DNA of 7,662 nt from Minisyncoccota bacterium (GTDB taxonomy: Bacteria; Patescibacteriota; Minisyncoccia; Phycocordibacterales; UBA5272), in assembly GCA_022843645.1 (NCBI GenBank), contig JALHNF010000034.1:1-7662 (forward strand), read 5' to 3'. Shown in pieces: positions 1-7,662 of this stretch; the stretch's first letter is position 1, and each line of letters opens with the position of its first letter. The position numbers and the translations under genes were made by a program. The notes below the pieces were generated by a model. The model had not been told where the DNA came from. It saw only the letters and a program-made list of their open reading frames with translations, and did no database searches.

Positions 1-561
1 CTCGATGCAACGCCACTTGAACATATTTCCGAAATTGTTCTTGTAGTCCGATATTTACAAGAAATCATTCGAAACCATTTTGGTACAGAGTACAAAGGCA
101 CACCTATCACATACGTTGAAGACACTATTCAGGGCACAGGGAAAGCTGTGTGGAATGCGCAAAACATTCTTGATGAACCGTTTCTTGTGATGAATGGCGA
201 TGATGTATATCATCCCGACGATATTCTTGCGATTATGCGTACTAAAGGCGGCATTCTTCTTGATCGTGCTAAGACAGAAGTAAAAAGCGGAAAAGCGGTC
301 ATTGATAATCATAGGCTCGTTAATATTGTTGAAGGACAGCTTATGCAGCCAGGAGAGCCTATTAACACAGGATTTTATCATCTCACACCGGAAGTTTTTG
401 ATTTTGAATTAGTAAAAACGCAAGATAAAGACGAATGGGGGCTTCCACAAACACTCATCGCTCGCGCACAGGATTTTCCGCTCATCCCCGTGTACGCAAC
501 GCAGTGGATACAGGTCACTGTACCGGAGGATATACAAAAAGCAGAAAAAGAGCTTTCATAA
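1..561 (+). CDS. Sugar-phosphate nucleotidyltransferase, 3' part (5' end outside window)
   Basis: The reading frame is open from base 1 to TAA at 559-561, giving the last 186 residues. The N-terminus with the family's G-G-x-G-T-R-L NTP-binding loop lies off the left edge. Visible family marks are G-T-G-K-A before a helix (about residues 47-51 of the fragment), the N-G-D-D metal/nucleotide motif in FLVMNGDD (about 61-68), INTGFYHLTPEVF in the sugar-binding half (about 121-133), and a C-terminal W-I-x-V-T-V-P-E-D-I stretch that closes the domain. These fit the GlmU-N/RmlA/GalU-like NTP_transferase family, which makes NDP-sugars from an NTP and a sugar 1-phosphate in the cytoplasm for envelope polysaccharide. 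No C-terminal left-handed beta-helix follows, so it is not a full bifunctional GlmU. The sugar and nucleotide specificity cannot be read from this fragment. It converges on the minus-strand gene at 620-1492. Confidence 0.85.
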   Translation, partial: LDATPLEHISEIVLVVRYLQEIIRNHFGTEYKGTPITYVEDTIQGTGKAVWNAQNILDEPFLVMNGDDVYHPDDILAIMRTKGGILLDRAKTEVKSGKAVIDNHRLVNIVEGQLMQPGEPINTGFYHLTPEVFDFELVKTQDKDEWGLPQTLIARAQDFPLIPVYATQWIQVTVPEDIQKAEKELS

Positions 562-590
562 AAAAAGACGGAGCCAGCTTGGGCTCCGTC
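561..590 (-). terminator. Intrinsic terminator between convergent genes, best oriented for the minus-strand gene
   Basis: A perfect 9-bp stem (567-575 with 582-590, gacggagcc / ggctccgtc) closes a 6-nt loop. Read on the minus strand it is followed at once by six T (561-566), a textbook rho-independent terminator located 30 nt after the stop of the laccase-like gene. On the plus strand the same hairpin is followed by a weak T tract (atcgcgtttctc), so it may also end the nucleotidyltransferase transcript, less efficiently. The minus-strand T run overlaps the stop codon of the plus gene. Confidence 0.85.
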
Positions 591-619
591 ATCGCGTTTC
601 TCTTCGTCATTTTGTGCAC

Positions 620-1492
620 TTAATTCTTGGCGTTGATTACAACTACCAAGTTTCGACCGCCAGGTGTTTGGCCTGTAGCCACATCACGCGAGTGTGACCA
701 CCATACATGCTGTCCATCTTGATCGACTTCTTGATGGGTGCACCTGCGCTCGATGTGGATGTTTCTCCTTGGAAGGCCACATTGTAAGACAAGTTGGCCA
801 GTGATAATTTCAGGAACACTCAGCATTCCTCGCCCTGGATCACCGAAGATCCCTCCTGGATAGTGATGGGAGATGTGCCTCACAAGTTTTTGATTGAATT
901 CACCGTGCACCTTGTGATCAGCGGGGTGTTCAAAGTGACCACCAGGTAATACTGATGGAAGAACTACCCACATTGACTCCTTGGCCTCTTCGGGGTCAAG
1001 TTGATCCCACGCTGCAAATATAACACTCTCATGCTTTTTGCTTTGCTGACCGGTATCAATTAATTTCCGGTCAATCAAGCTGTCCCGCCCCGCATGAAGC
1101 ATAAACACTCGACCACTTGGTGTAGTGACTACCACAATCGCGCAGTCGGCAGGAGCGATGACACCTGCTTCTCCGGGAAGAACCTCAAACCCATCCGCGT
1201 AGAGCCCACGATGCAGTTTGCATGCTGTACTAGGAAGGCTCAATTGCCATGGATATTGAGCGGTATCGCTCAAGAACTCACTGTTAAACTTGAGCACACT
1301 TGGGCCTAAAATCCTTCTCAGCCGGTGCCTCACAGCAAGTCCTCCAAGAAGCCCAATGACATGAGGTGCTTTTTCTTGGTCACCTTCCTCTATCAGTTCG
1401 GCTGTTTTCCAATCAGTGGGACAACCCCACATCATAGCAACAGCGCCGTCTAAACCTCCGCTTGTACCCCAACTAGCTGTTGGTTCGTACAT
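620..1492 (-). CDS. Divergent YfiH/PgeF-type laccase-domain (polyphenol oxidase family) protein
   Basis: The protein has 290 residues from the ATG at 1490-1492. The frame stays open for 28 further codons upstream, but this ATG has a Shine-Dalgarno motif 7 nt before it and the start Y-E-P is compact. Family marks of the YfiH/PgeF/FAMIN fold are P-A-D-C (C117), an HAG motif (H133, in MLHAGRDSL where most members have HAGWRG), LPSVLPGGHFEH (about 178-189) in the place of the usual GPxI..C.FEV loop, CT at 251-252, WWSHSRD (264-270) in place of FFSHRR, and GGRNLVVVI near the end. H94 (KLHRG) may be the first metal-ligand histidine. Characterised relatives are cytoplasmic purine-nucleoside enzymes, and E. 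coli YfiH acts in peptidoglycan editing; which applies here is unknown. It is longer than the usual 240-250 residues. Arginine is AGG in 5 of 16 cases, unlike gyrB. Family assignment is by motif reading only and is moderately sure. Confidence 0.6.
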   Translation of the reverse strand: MYEPTASWGTSGGLDGAVAMMWGCPTDWKTAELIEEGDQEKAPHVIGLLGGLAVRHRLRRILGPSVLKFNSEFLSDTAQYPWQLSLPSTACKLHRGLYADGFEVLPGEAGVIAPADCAIVVVTTPSGRVFMLHAGRDSLIDRKLIDTGQQSKKHESVIFAAWDQLDPEEAKESMWVVLPSVLPGGHFEHPADHKVHGEFNQKLVRHISHHYPGGIFGDPGRGMLSVPEIITGQLVLQCGLPRRNIHIERRCTHQEVDQDGQHVWWSHSRDVATGQTPGGRNLVVVINAKN

Positions 1493-1499
1493 GATATGT

Positions 1500-1504
1500 C
1501 TCCC
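1500..1504 (-). promoter_or_regulatory. Shine-Dalgarno site that fixes the start of the laccase-like gene
   Basis: On the minus strand GGGAG lies 7 nt before the ATG at 1492. It supports this start over the upstream in-frame ATG at 1576, which would add a 28-residue tail with no family similarity. Confidence 0.7.
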
Positions 1505-1538
1505 GAGAATTAAATAGATGAAAAGAACTGCACATACA

Positions 1539-1567
1539 TTCGTACAAGATTTGCTATTTTTTGTCAA
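1539..1567 (-). promoter_or_regulatory. Possible promoter of the laccase-like gene
   Basis: On the minus strand there is a consensus -35 TTGACA (1567-1562), then 17 nt, then TACGAA (1544-1539), a poor -10 (3 of 6). Transcription would start near 1532, leaving a leader of about 40 nt that contains the Shine-Dalgarno site and excludes the upstream in-frame ATG. The -35 is good and the -10 is weak, so this is tentative. Confidence 0.35.
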
Positions 1568-1586
1568 TAAAAACATGGCGTTTTTG

Positions 1587-1595
1587 TGCTATACT
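1587..1595 (+). promoter_or_regulatory. Extended -10 promoter element of gyrB
   Basis: TGCTATACT is a TGn plus TATACT extended -10 (5 of 6 to TATAAT). No good -35 stands at 16-18 nt; TTGTCA at 1561-1566 is 23 nt away and too far. An extended -10 can work without a -35. Transcription is expected near 1602, only about 8 nt before the gyrB ATG at 1610, so the mRNA would have almost no leader. Confidence 0.55.
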
Positions 1596-1597
1596 AA

Positions 1598-3661
<2,064 letters not shown>

Positions 3662-3678
3662 TACATCCTACCAGAAAC

Positions 3679-3684
3679 GAGGAG
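3679..3684 (+). promoter_or_regulatory. Strong Shine-Dalgarno site of the ClpP-like gene
   Basis: GAGGAG stands 6 nt before the ATG at 3691. The frame has a TAG at 3658-3660 and no ATG, GTG or TTG between, so the start is fixed and the short N-terminus is real. Confidence 0.85.
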
Positions 3685-3690
3685 TGTGGC

Positions 3691-4209
3691 ATGGATCAAA
3701 AAACTTTAGTTCTGTCCGGTGAGGTTTCAGGGAAGATGTATCAAAGTGTTGTCAGCTTTTTGAATCGGACAAAAGGGGATTTCAAAATTCAAATTGCTTC
3801 TGCAGGCGGCTCTACGGACGTAGCTTTTGCGATTTACGATCGACTCAAGTTACATAGAGGTAAGATCGAGTGCACTGTGTTTCAAGCGTCCTCTGCAGCC
3901 GTGATCATTGTCCAGGCGTGCGCGCATCGTGTTGCCTTCACGCACTCGCTGATGCATTTGCATTATGGGACGGTAGGTCTTTCATTATCGGAAGATCGCC
4001 TTGTGAGTCCTACTCAAGTGGAAAGGATTCTTCTTGAGGTCAAAGGAGGTATGCAGGCATACGATCGAATCATCATCGAGCGAGGCTTCAGGGGAAGTTC
4101 GGAAGATCTGAACAGGTTGTATACTGCCGAATCAAGTCTTAGGGGAGAAGAACTACTCAGGTTTGGTTTGGTAGATGAGGTAATAGACACTGTATCGATG
4201 GGCAAGTGA
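3691..4209 (+). CDS. Short ClpP-like serine peptidase homologue with altered triad
   Basis: The 172-residue protein follows the ClpP/crotonase fold. LVLSGEV (6-12) matches the first core strand of ClpP (xIFLxGxV), IASAGGSTDVAFAIYD (35-50) the oxyanion-hole GG loop and next helix (usually NSPGG), QASSAA (65-70) the nucleophile elbow with S68 expected as catalytic serine, LMHLHYG (87-93) the histidine strand with H91 expected as catalytic, and LRGEELLRFGLVDEV (150-164) the final SAxEAxxYGLVDxV segment. Counting back from GLVD, the catalytic Asp of E. coli ClpP (D171) falls on E147. The roughly 25 N-terminal residues that form the axial loop and entry pore in ClpP are absent, although the handle region between H91 and E147 is full length. 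No Clp ATPase is in the window. Arginine is AGG in 5 of 12 cases. The fold is fairly sure; activity and partner are unknown. An SppA-like role is the main alternative. Confidence 0.7.
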   Translation: MDQKTLVLSGEVSGKMYQSVVSFLNRTKGDFKIQIASAGGSTDVAFAIYDRLKLHRGKIECTVFQASSAAVIIVQACAHRVAFTHSLMHLHYGTVGLSLSEDRLVSPTQVERILLEVKGGMQAYDRIIIERGFRGSSEDLNRLYTAESSLRGEELLRFGLVDEVIDTVSMGK

Positions 4210-4241
4210 CCTTTCTCTCAGATATACTCTCATCAGATATC

Positions 4242-4280
4242 AAAGCGCGGAACCAGGGGGTCCGCGCTTTTAATTTTTTT
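4242..4280 (+). terminator. Strong intrinsic terminator after the ClpP-like gene
   Basis: A perfect 10-bp stem (4242-4251 with 4261-4270, aaagcgcgga / tccgcgcttt) closes a 9-nt G-rich loop and runs into TTTTAATTTTTTT (4268-4280). It lies 32 nt after the TGA of the ClpP-like gene. On the minus strand, where thrS ends at 4293, the hairpin is not followed by a T run, so thrS would be ended only weakly by it. Confidence 0.9.
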
Positions 4281-4292
4281 GATAATGTAAAT

Positions 4293-6038
4293 TTACAAAG
4301 CTCTTTCTTTTATTTCTTTCAAAATATTTTCAGTAAAGTCTTTGAGAGAAATATTTTCAATCTTAGTTCCGTCACGTTTTTCTATGGTGAGTATACTGCT
4401 TTCGACTTCTTTGTCGCCGAGCACAATTACATACGGAACTTTGTTTGTTTTTGCATTTCGTATACGTTTACCGAGAGAGTCGTTTGAGTCGTCGAGCTCT
4501 ACTCGAACACCAACGTCTTTCAGCGAGGTATATACGTTGTCCGCACATTCTTTTTGTCGCTCACCGATAGGAACAATGTGTACCTGTACGGGAGAAAGCC
4601 ATGTTGGAAAGTTTCCTGCACAGTGCTCTATGTATACAGAGAGAAAACGTTCAAGCGATCCTGCGATGGCGCAATGAATCATGACAGGCATTTCGCGTGT
4701 GCCAGTTTCGCTTACGTATTCAAGTTCAAGATTTGTGGGCTGTACAAAGTCCACTTGGATTGTCCCAACTTGGTGTTGCCGTCCGAGGGCGTCTTTTGCA
4801 AGAAAATCTATCTTTGGTCCATAAAATGCCGCTTCGCCAAGGCCGTCCACCCACGTACCAGAAGCTCGCTTTTCTAAAAGTTTTCGTATCGCACCTTCTG
4901 CCTTTTCCCACAGTGCATCTGCCCCCTTGAACTTTTTGTCATCATCACGACGAGAAAACCGAGGAGTTAAATGAGTGAACCCAAATGTTTTATAAAATGT
5001 TTCTATGAGATTCCAAATGTTATTTATTTCTTCTTCTAATTGTGATTCACGGCAAAACACGTGTGCATCGTCTTGGGTGATTGAAAGCACGCGAGAAAGT
5101 CCAGACACTTCGCCCGATTGTTCGTCACGGTATACCATGGTCGTTTCGCTGTAACGAATAGGGAGCTCTTTGTAACTGCGAAGTTCACTTGCGTATATTT
5201 GCGCATGATGTGGGCAATTCATTGGTTTTACACATAGCTCATGACCGTCGCGGGTGTGAACCTTGAAAAGATCTTCACCGTATTTTTCGTAGTGCTGACT
5301 TTTTTTGTATAAATCTGGCTTGGTGAAGTGGGGAATAGTCACTTGTCCGTAGTTATATTGGGCTCGAAGCTCTTGCACAAATGCATTGACCGCGTTACGG
5401 ATGAATGTACCTTTCGGAGTCCAGAGGGGCAGCCCTGGTCCAACGAGGTCAGAAAAAATGAAAAGCCCCAGCTCTTTCCCGAGTTTTCTGTGATCTCGCT
5501 TTTTTGCTTCTTCTTGTTGGGTGAGGTATGCATCAAGCTCAGCTTTTGTTTCAAATGCGAGTCCGTAGATGCGCGTGAGCATTGTGTTTTTTTCATTGCC
5601 ACGCCAATATGCACCAGCAATTTTTTCGAGTTTAAAACTTTCTGGGTCAATATCTTTTAAGTCGTTTACATGCCCACCTCGACACAGGTCGGTAAACCAG
5701 TCGGTGGTGTAGAGAGTAATAGCTTCACCTTTGTCTGCGATTTCATTCACGAGTTCTGTTTTGTATGGATTGTTTGCAAAGTGGACAAGTGCTTCATCTC
5801 TTGAGACTTCTTTGTGAGAAAATGATGCGCCTTTACGGACAATTTTCTGCATTGCTTTTGTGAGCTCTTTCAAATCGTCCTCGGTTGGTTTTTGGGCTCC
5901 AAAATCTATGTCGTAGTAAAAACCAGTATCAATTGCAGGGCCGAGGGTCAATTTTGCCTCCGGATACTTTTCTAAAACCGCCATAGCAAGTACGTGAGCA
6001 AGTGAATGGCGTTTGTGCATTAACTCATTATGTTCCAT
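4293..6038 (-). CDS. thrS: Threonyl-tRNA synthetase without TGS domain
   Basis: ThrRS attaches threonine to tRNA-Thr in the cytoplasm. The 581 residues begin directly in the editing (SAD) domain, so the N-terminal TGS domain of about 60 residues in the usual 640-residue enzyme is missing. Editing-site marks are HSLAH (H11, H15) and CRGGH (C119, H123). The class II core shows KPMNCPHH (271-278), motif 2 YRDEQSG with R304, SRVLSITQDDAH (315-326) with R316, and motif 3 GSLERF with R464. Zinc ligands are expected at C275, H326 and H455, and their spacing matches E. coli ThrRS. The anticodon-binding domain occupies about 483-575. Residue changes next to the active site are C456 after the zinc histidine (usually HRA) and L318 (usually RVR). 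The ATG is the first possible start because TAG lies three codons upstream; there is no Shine-Dalgarno. No T-box leader is present in the 151-nt gap before the gene. Confidence 0.95.
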   Translation of the reverse strand: MEHNELMHKRHSLAHVLAMAVLEKYPEAKLTLGPAIDTGFYYDIDFGAQKPTEDDLKELTKAMQKIVRKGASFSHKEVSRDEALVHFANNPYKTELVNEIADKGEAITLYTTDWFTDLCRGGHVNDLKDIDPESFKLEKIAGAYWRGNEKNTMLTRIYGLAFETKAELDAYLTQQEEAKKRDHRKLGKELGLFIFSDLVGPGLPLWTPKGTFIRNAVNAFVQELRAQYNYGQVTIPHFTKPDLYKKSQHYEKYGEDLFKVHTRDGHELCVKPMNCPHHAQIYASELRSYKELPIRYSETTMVYRDEQSGEVSGLSRVLSITQDDAHVFCRESQLEEEINNIWNLIETFYKTFGFTHLTPRFSRRDDDKKFKGADALWEKAEGAIRKLLEKRASGTWVDGLGEAAFYGPKIDFLAKDALGRQHQVGTIQVDFVQPTNLELEYVSETGTREMPVMIHCAIAGSLERFLSVYIEHCAGNFPTWLSPVQVHIVPIGERQKECADNVYTSLKDVGVRVELDDSNDSLGKRIRNAKTNKVPYVIVLGDKEVESSILTIEKRDGTKIENISLKDFTENILKEIKERAL

Positions 6039-6044
6039 GGGTAT

Positions 6045-6053
6045 ATACTAGCA
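6045..6053 (-). promoter_or_regulatory. Extended -10 element directly before thrS
   Basis: On the minus strand TGCTAGTAT reads as TGn plus TAGTAT (4 of 6 to TATAAT). It ends 6 nt before the ATG at 6038, so transcription would begin at or next to the A of the start codon and give a leaderless mRNA. An alternative -10, TATGCT, overlaps just upstream. No good -35 is spaced properly; TTGTCG is 15 nt away. Confidence 0.4.
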
Positions 6054-6067
6054 TACAGCTTTACACG

Positions 6068-6077
6068 ACAACGTTGT
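6068..6077. promoter_or_regulatory. Perfect 10-bp palindrome in the thrS-htpX divergent gap
   Basis: ACAACGTTGT is a perfect inverted repeat centred about 34 nt before the thrS ATG, around the -35 position of the predicted thrS promoter. It could be an operator, but a 10-bp palindrome can arise by chance and no second copy was seen. Confidence 0.2.
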
Positions 6078-6161
6078 AGAATGTGAAGACTTGATTTTTT
6101 GCTTAATTCGGGTAAAAGTAGATAGGTACCGGTGAGAGTAGCCGATTTTCTATCATATTGT

Positions 6162-6183
6162 GGTGCATGCAGCCGCGTACGCC
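6162..6183 (+). other. Imperfect hairpin just before the htpX start codon
   Basis: Bases 6162-6170 pair with 6175-6183 around a 4-nt AGCC loop: eight pairs including two G-U wobbles, with one C-A mismatch. The stem ends 6 nt before the ATG, where a Shine-Dalgarno would normally be. It is built from two palindromic 8-mers, TGCATGCA (6164-6171) and GCGTACGC (6175-6182). Whether it is within the transcript depends on an unknown start; TATCAT at 6151-6156 is a weak -10 candidate. Confidence 0.3.
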
Positions 6184-6189
6184 TGAATT

Positions 6190-7089
6190 ATGAATAATCT
6201 TTACGATCAAAAATCTAAAAACATCAGGAAGACATGGTTTTTAATGACCTTGTTTTTCTTGGCGACTATCGCAGTCGGCGCGGTACTCGGTGCGTTTTTC
6301 CAAGCGCCCGTGATTGCATATGCGTTTGGTATATTTGGTATTGTCTCTAATGTTGTTGCGTACTTTTTTTCAGACAGAATTGCATTAGCCCAAGCACACG
6401 CAAAACCTGCTGAAAAAAATGATTACCCTGAACTTCATGCCATGCTCGATACACTTGCCAAGCGTGCAGAGATACCAACTCCGAAGCTCTACATCATCGA
6501 CGACCCAATGCCAAACGCTTTTGCAACAGGAAGAAATCCACAGAATGCAGCCGTTGCTGTGACAACGGGGATCATCCCACTTCTTAACAAGTCAGAGCTC
6601 GAAGGGGTAATTGCACACGAGCTCGCACACATTGCAAATAGAGACACGCTCATTATGACGGTAGTTACTGTACTTGCTGGTGTGCTTAGTATGTCAGCAA
6701 ATGCGTTTGCGTTTGGTGCAGGCGGTAACGGAGAAAATAGAAGTCCGCTTGTATTCATTCTTGCAATTGCGGCAAGCATCATTATTCCATTTGCGGCGAT
6801 GATAGTGCAGCTTTCTATTTCACGAAAACGTGAATTCCTTGCTGATGCATCCGGCGCACTGCTTACTCGCTATCCGCAAGGACTCGCATCAGCACTTCAG
6901 AAAATTTCTCAGTTTTCTCAGCCAATGCGACATGCGAGCGAGTCGACTGCACACTTGTATATCTCAAATCCGATGGGGCATGCCTTTTCAGCAGACGGTA
7001 AAGAAGAGGTTGGTTTCGTAACAAAGCTCTTCATGACACATCCGCCTATGAGAGAGCGTGTGAATGCGCTTCTTGGACGAACTGAATAA
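6190..7089 (+). CDS. htpX: HtpX family membrane zinc metalloprotease
   Basis: HtpX is an M48 peptidase of the cytoplasmic membrane that cleaves damaged or misfolded membrane proteins. The 299 residues have the family arrangement: a short basic N-terminus (KNIRKTW), two hydrophobic segments (about 15-35 and 40-60), a cytoplasmic part with NAFATGRNP (109-117), the zinc motif HELAH (143-147, ligands H143 and H147, catalytic E144), two more hydrophobic segments (about 155-178 and 186-210), and SRKREFLADA (211-220) with E215 as the expected third zinc ligand. FMTHPPMRERV near the C-terminus is also typical. Length matches the family (about 285-300). TGA at 6184-6186 stands in frame two codons before the ATG, so the start is fixed; no Shine-Dalgarno is visible. 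lemA follows after 22 nt, a common pairing. The upstream gap to thrS (151 nt) is divergent and holds no clear htpX promoter. Confidence 0.95.
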   Translation: MNNLYDQKSKNIRKTWFLMTLFFLATIAVGAVLGAFFQAPVIAYAFGIFGIVSNVVAYFFSDRIALAQAHAKPAEKNDYPELHAMLDTLAKRAEIPTPKLYIIDDPMPNAFATGRNPQNAAVAVTTGIIPLLNKSELEGVIAHELAHIANRDTLIMTVVTVLAGVLSMSANAFAFGAGGNGENRSPLVFILAIAASIIIPFAAMIVQLSISRKREFLADASGALLTRYPQGLASALQKISQFSQPMRHASESTAHLYISNPMGHAFSADGKEEVGFVTKLFMTHPPMRERVNALLGRTE

Positions 7090-7101
7090 TTCTGGGATAC
7101 T
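7073..7101 (+). promoter_or_regulatory. Possible own promoter of lemA
   Basis: TTGGAC (7073-7078, 3 of 6), 17 nt, then GATACT (7096-7101, 4 of 6) preceded by TGG, an extended -10. The -35 and most of the spacer lie in the end of htpX. The start of transcription is expected near 7108, 3-4 nt before the lemA ATG at 7112, giving a leaderless mRNA. Co-transcription with htpX is an alternative. Confidence 0.4.
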
Positions 7102-7111
7102 TACTATATAT

Positions 7112-7662
7112 ATGAAAATACAAACAAATAAAGGCTTTGTGAAATGGGTAGTTGCTATAGCGGTTGTACTCGCGCTTGGTGCATGGCTTGTAAGTAGCTA
7201 CAACTCATTCGTTGCGCTCAATCAAAAAGTTGATACACAGTGGGCACAAGTTGAAAATCAATTTCAACGTCGTTTTGATTTAGTGCCGAATCTGGTAAAC
7301 ACAGTGAAGGGTGTGGCACAGCAAGAACAAGAAGTCTTTATTGCTATTGCTGAAGCCCGAACTCGCTATGCGGGCGCTGCGACCACTGACGATAAAGTAG
7401 TTGCTGCAAATGAGTATCAGTCTGCCCTTGCACGGCTCTTGGTGGTAGTAGAAAACTATCCTCAATTAAGGTCTTCCGAGTCATTCAATAGTTTGATGGC
7501 AGCTCTTGAGGGAACAGAAAACAGAATCGCTGTTGAGCGAGGACGATTCAACGAAGTTGTTGGTGAATACAACATTGCAACCACACGTATTCCAGGTGTA
7601 TTGCTTGCAAACCTATTTGGGTTCGATAAGAAAGAACTCTTTAATGCAGCGGAACAAGCGAG
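7112..7662 (+). CDS. lemA: LemA family protein, 5' part (runs off the window)
   Basis: The first 183 residues are present and the frame is still open at the right edge; family length is about 185-200, so only a short tail is missing. A basic N-terminus precedes one membrane segment (about 11-29), followed by YNSFVALNQKVD (30-41) and QRRFDLVPNLVNTVKG (52-67), the signature start of the LemA four-helix domain. ENYPQLR (114-120) and ERGRFNEVVGEYN (142-154) are further family motifs. LemA proteins sit in the membrane with the helical domain most likely outside; their biochemical role is not settled, but the gene often lies next to htpX, as here. The ATG lacks a Shine-Dalgarno. TTG at 7073 is in frame without a stop between, but it would overlap htpX and add 13 residues before the membrane segment, so the ATG is preferred. 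Confidence 0.93.
   Translation, partial: MKIQTNKGFVKWVVAIAVVLALGAWLVSSYNSFVALNQKVDTQWAQVENQFQRRFDLVPNLVNTVKGVAQQEQEVFIAIAEARTRYAGAATTDDKVVAANEYQSALARLLVVVENYPQLRSSESFNSLMAALEGTENRIAVERGRFNEVVGEYNIATTRIPGVLLANLFGFDKKELFNAAEQA

Noticed and set aside
1561..1566. TTGTCA as the -35 of gyrB
   Set aside because: It is 23 nt from the TATACT box, too far for a sigma-70 type promoter; on the other strand the overlapping TTGACA (1567-1562) fits the laccase-like gene better.
1493..1576. Longer start of the laccase-like protein at the ATG at 1576
   Set aside because: The added 28 residues resemble no part of the family, and the ATG at 1492 has a good Shine-Dalgarno; the likely transcription start lies downstream of 1576.
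4219..4240. CAGATAT occurring twice in the ClpP-like 3' region
   Set aside because: Two 7-nt copies in AT-rich sequence are expected by chance and have no link to another feature.
4206..4487. A 93-codon plus-strand open frame
   Set aside because: It runs through the terminator hairpin and then antisense to the thrS 3' end, has no ribosome site and is rich in Phe as expected for a shadow frame.
6039..6189. T-box or other riboswitch before thrS
   Set aside because: The predicted start of transcription is at or next to the thrS ATG, and the gap has no T-box motif and no antiterminator/terminator pair.

Overview
The window looks like a piece of a bacterial chromosome from the Candidate Phyla Radiation (Patescibacteria), most likely the Parcubacteria side. 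This is an inference from protein character: divergent but intact GyrB and ThrRS, a ThrRS without its N-terminal TGS domain, small accessory enzymes, very short intergenic gaps and moderate GC. TGA is used as a stop (end of the ClpP-like gene), so the recoded codes of Gracilibacteria/Absconditabacteria do not fit. No rRNA, tRNA, CRISPR array or mobile element is visible.

Layout, left to right. (1) The 3' part of a sugar-phosphate nucleotidyltransferase (+, cut by the window edge). (2) Converging on it, a divergent YfiH/PgeF-type 'laccase-domain' protein (-), with one strong hairpin terminator between the two. (3) Divergent from that gene, gyrB (+), complete. (4) Immediately after it, a short ClpP-like serine peptidase homologue (+), ending in a strong terminator. 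(5) Converging on it, thrS (-), complete, without a TGS domain. (6) Divergent from thrS, htpX (+), a membrane zinc metalloprotease, followed after 22 nt by (7) lemA (+), cut by the right edge. The htpX/lemA pairing recurs in many bacteria and points to membrane-protein quality control. The other genes are housekeeping (DNA supercoiling, tRNA-Thr charging) or isolated accessory genes, so the window is not one pathway.

The most interesting signal is in gene starts. gyrB, thrS and lemA have no Shine-Dalgarno sequence but carry an extended -10-like box 6 to 14 nt before the ATG, which predicts leaderless or nearly leaderless mRNAs. The laccase-like and ClpP-like genes instead have clear Shine-Dalgarno motifs, and these two also use AGG for arginine far more often (5/16 and 5/12) than gyrB (1/34). 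The ClpP-like protein lacks the N-terminal region of canonical ClpP and has Glu where the catalytic Asp is expected. I see no clearly new multi-gene system; the best leads are the atypical ClpP homologue and the two-class translation-initiation architecture.
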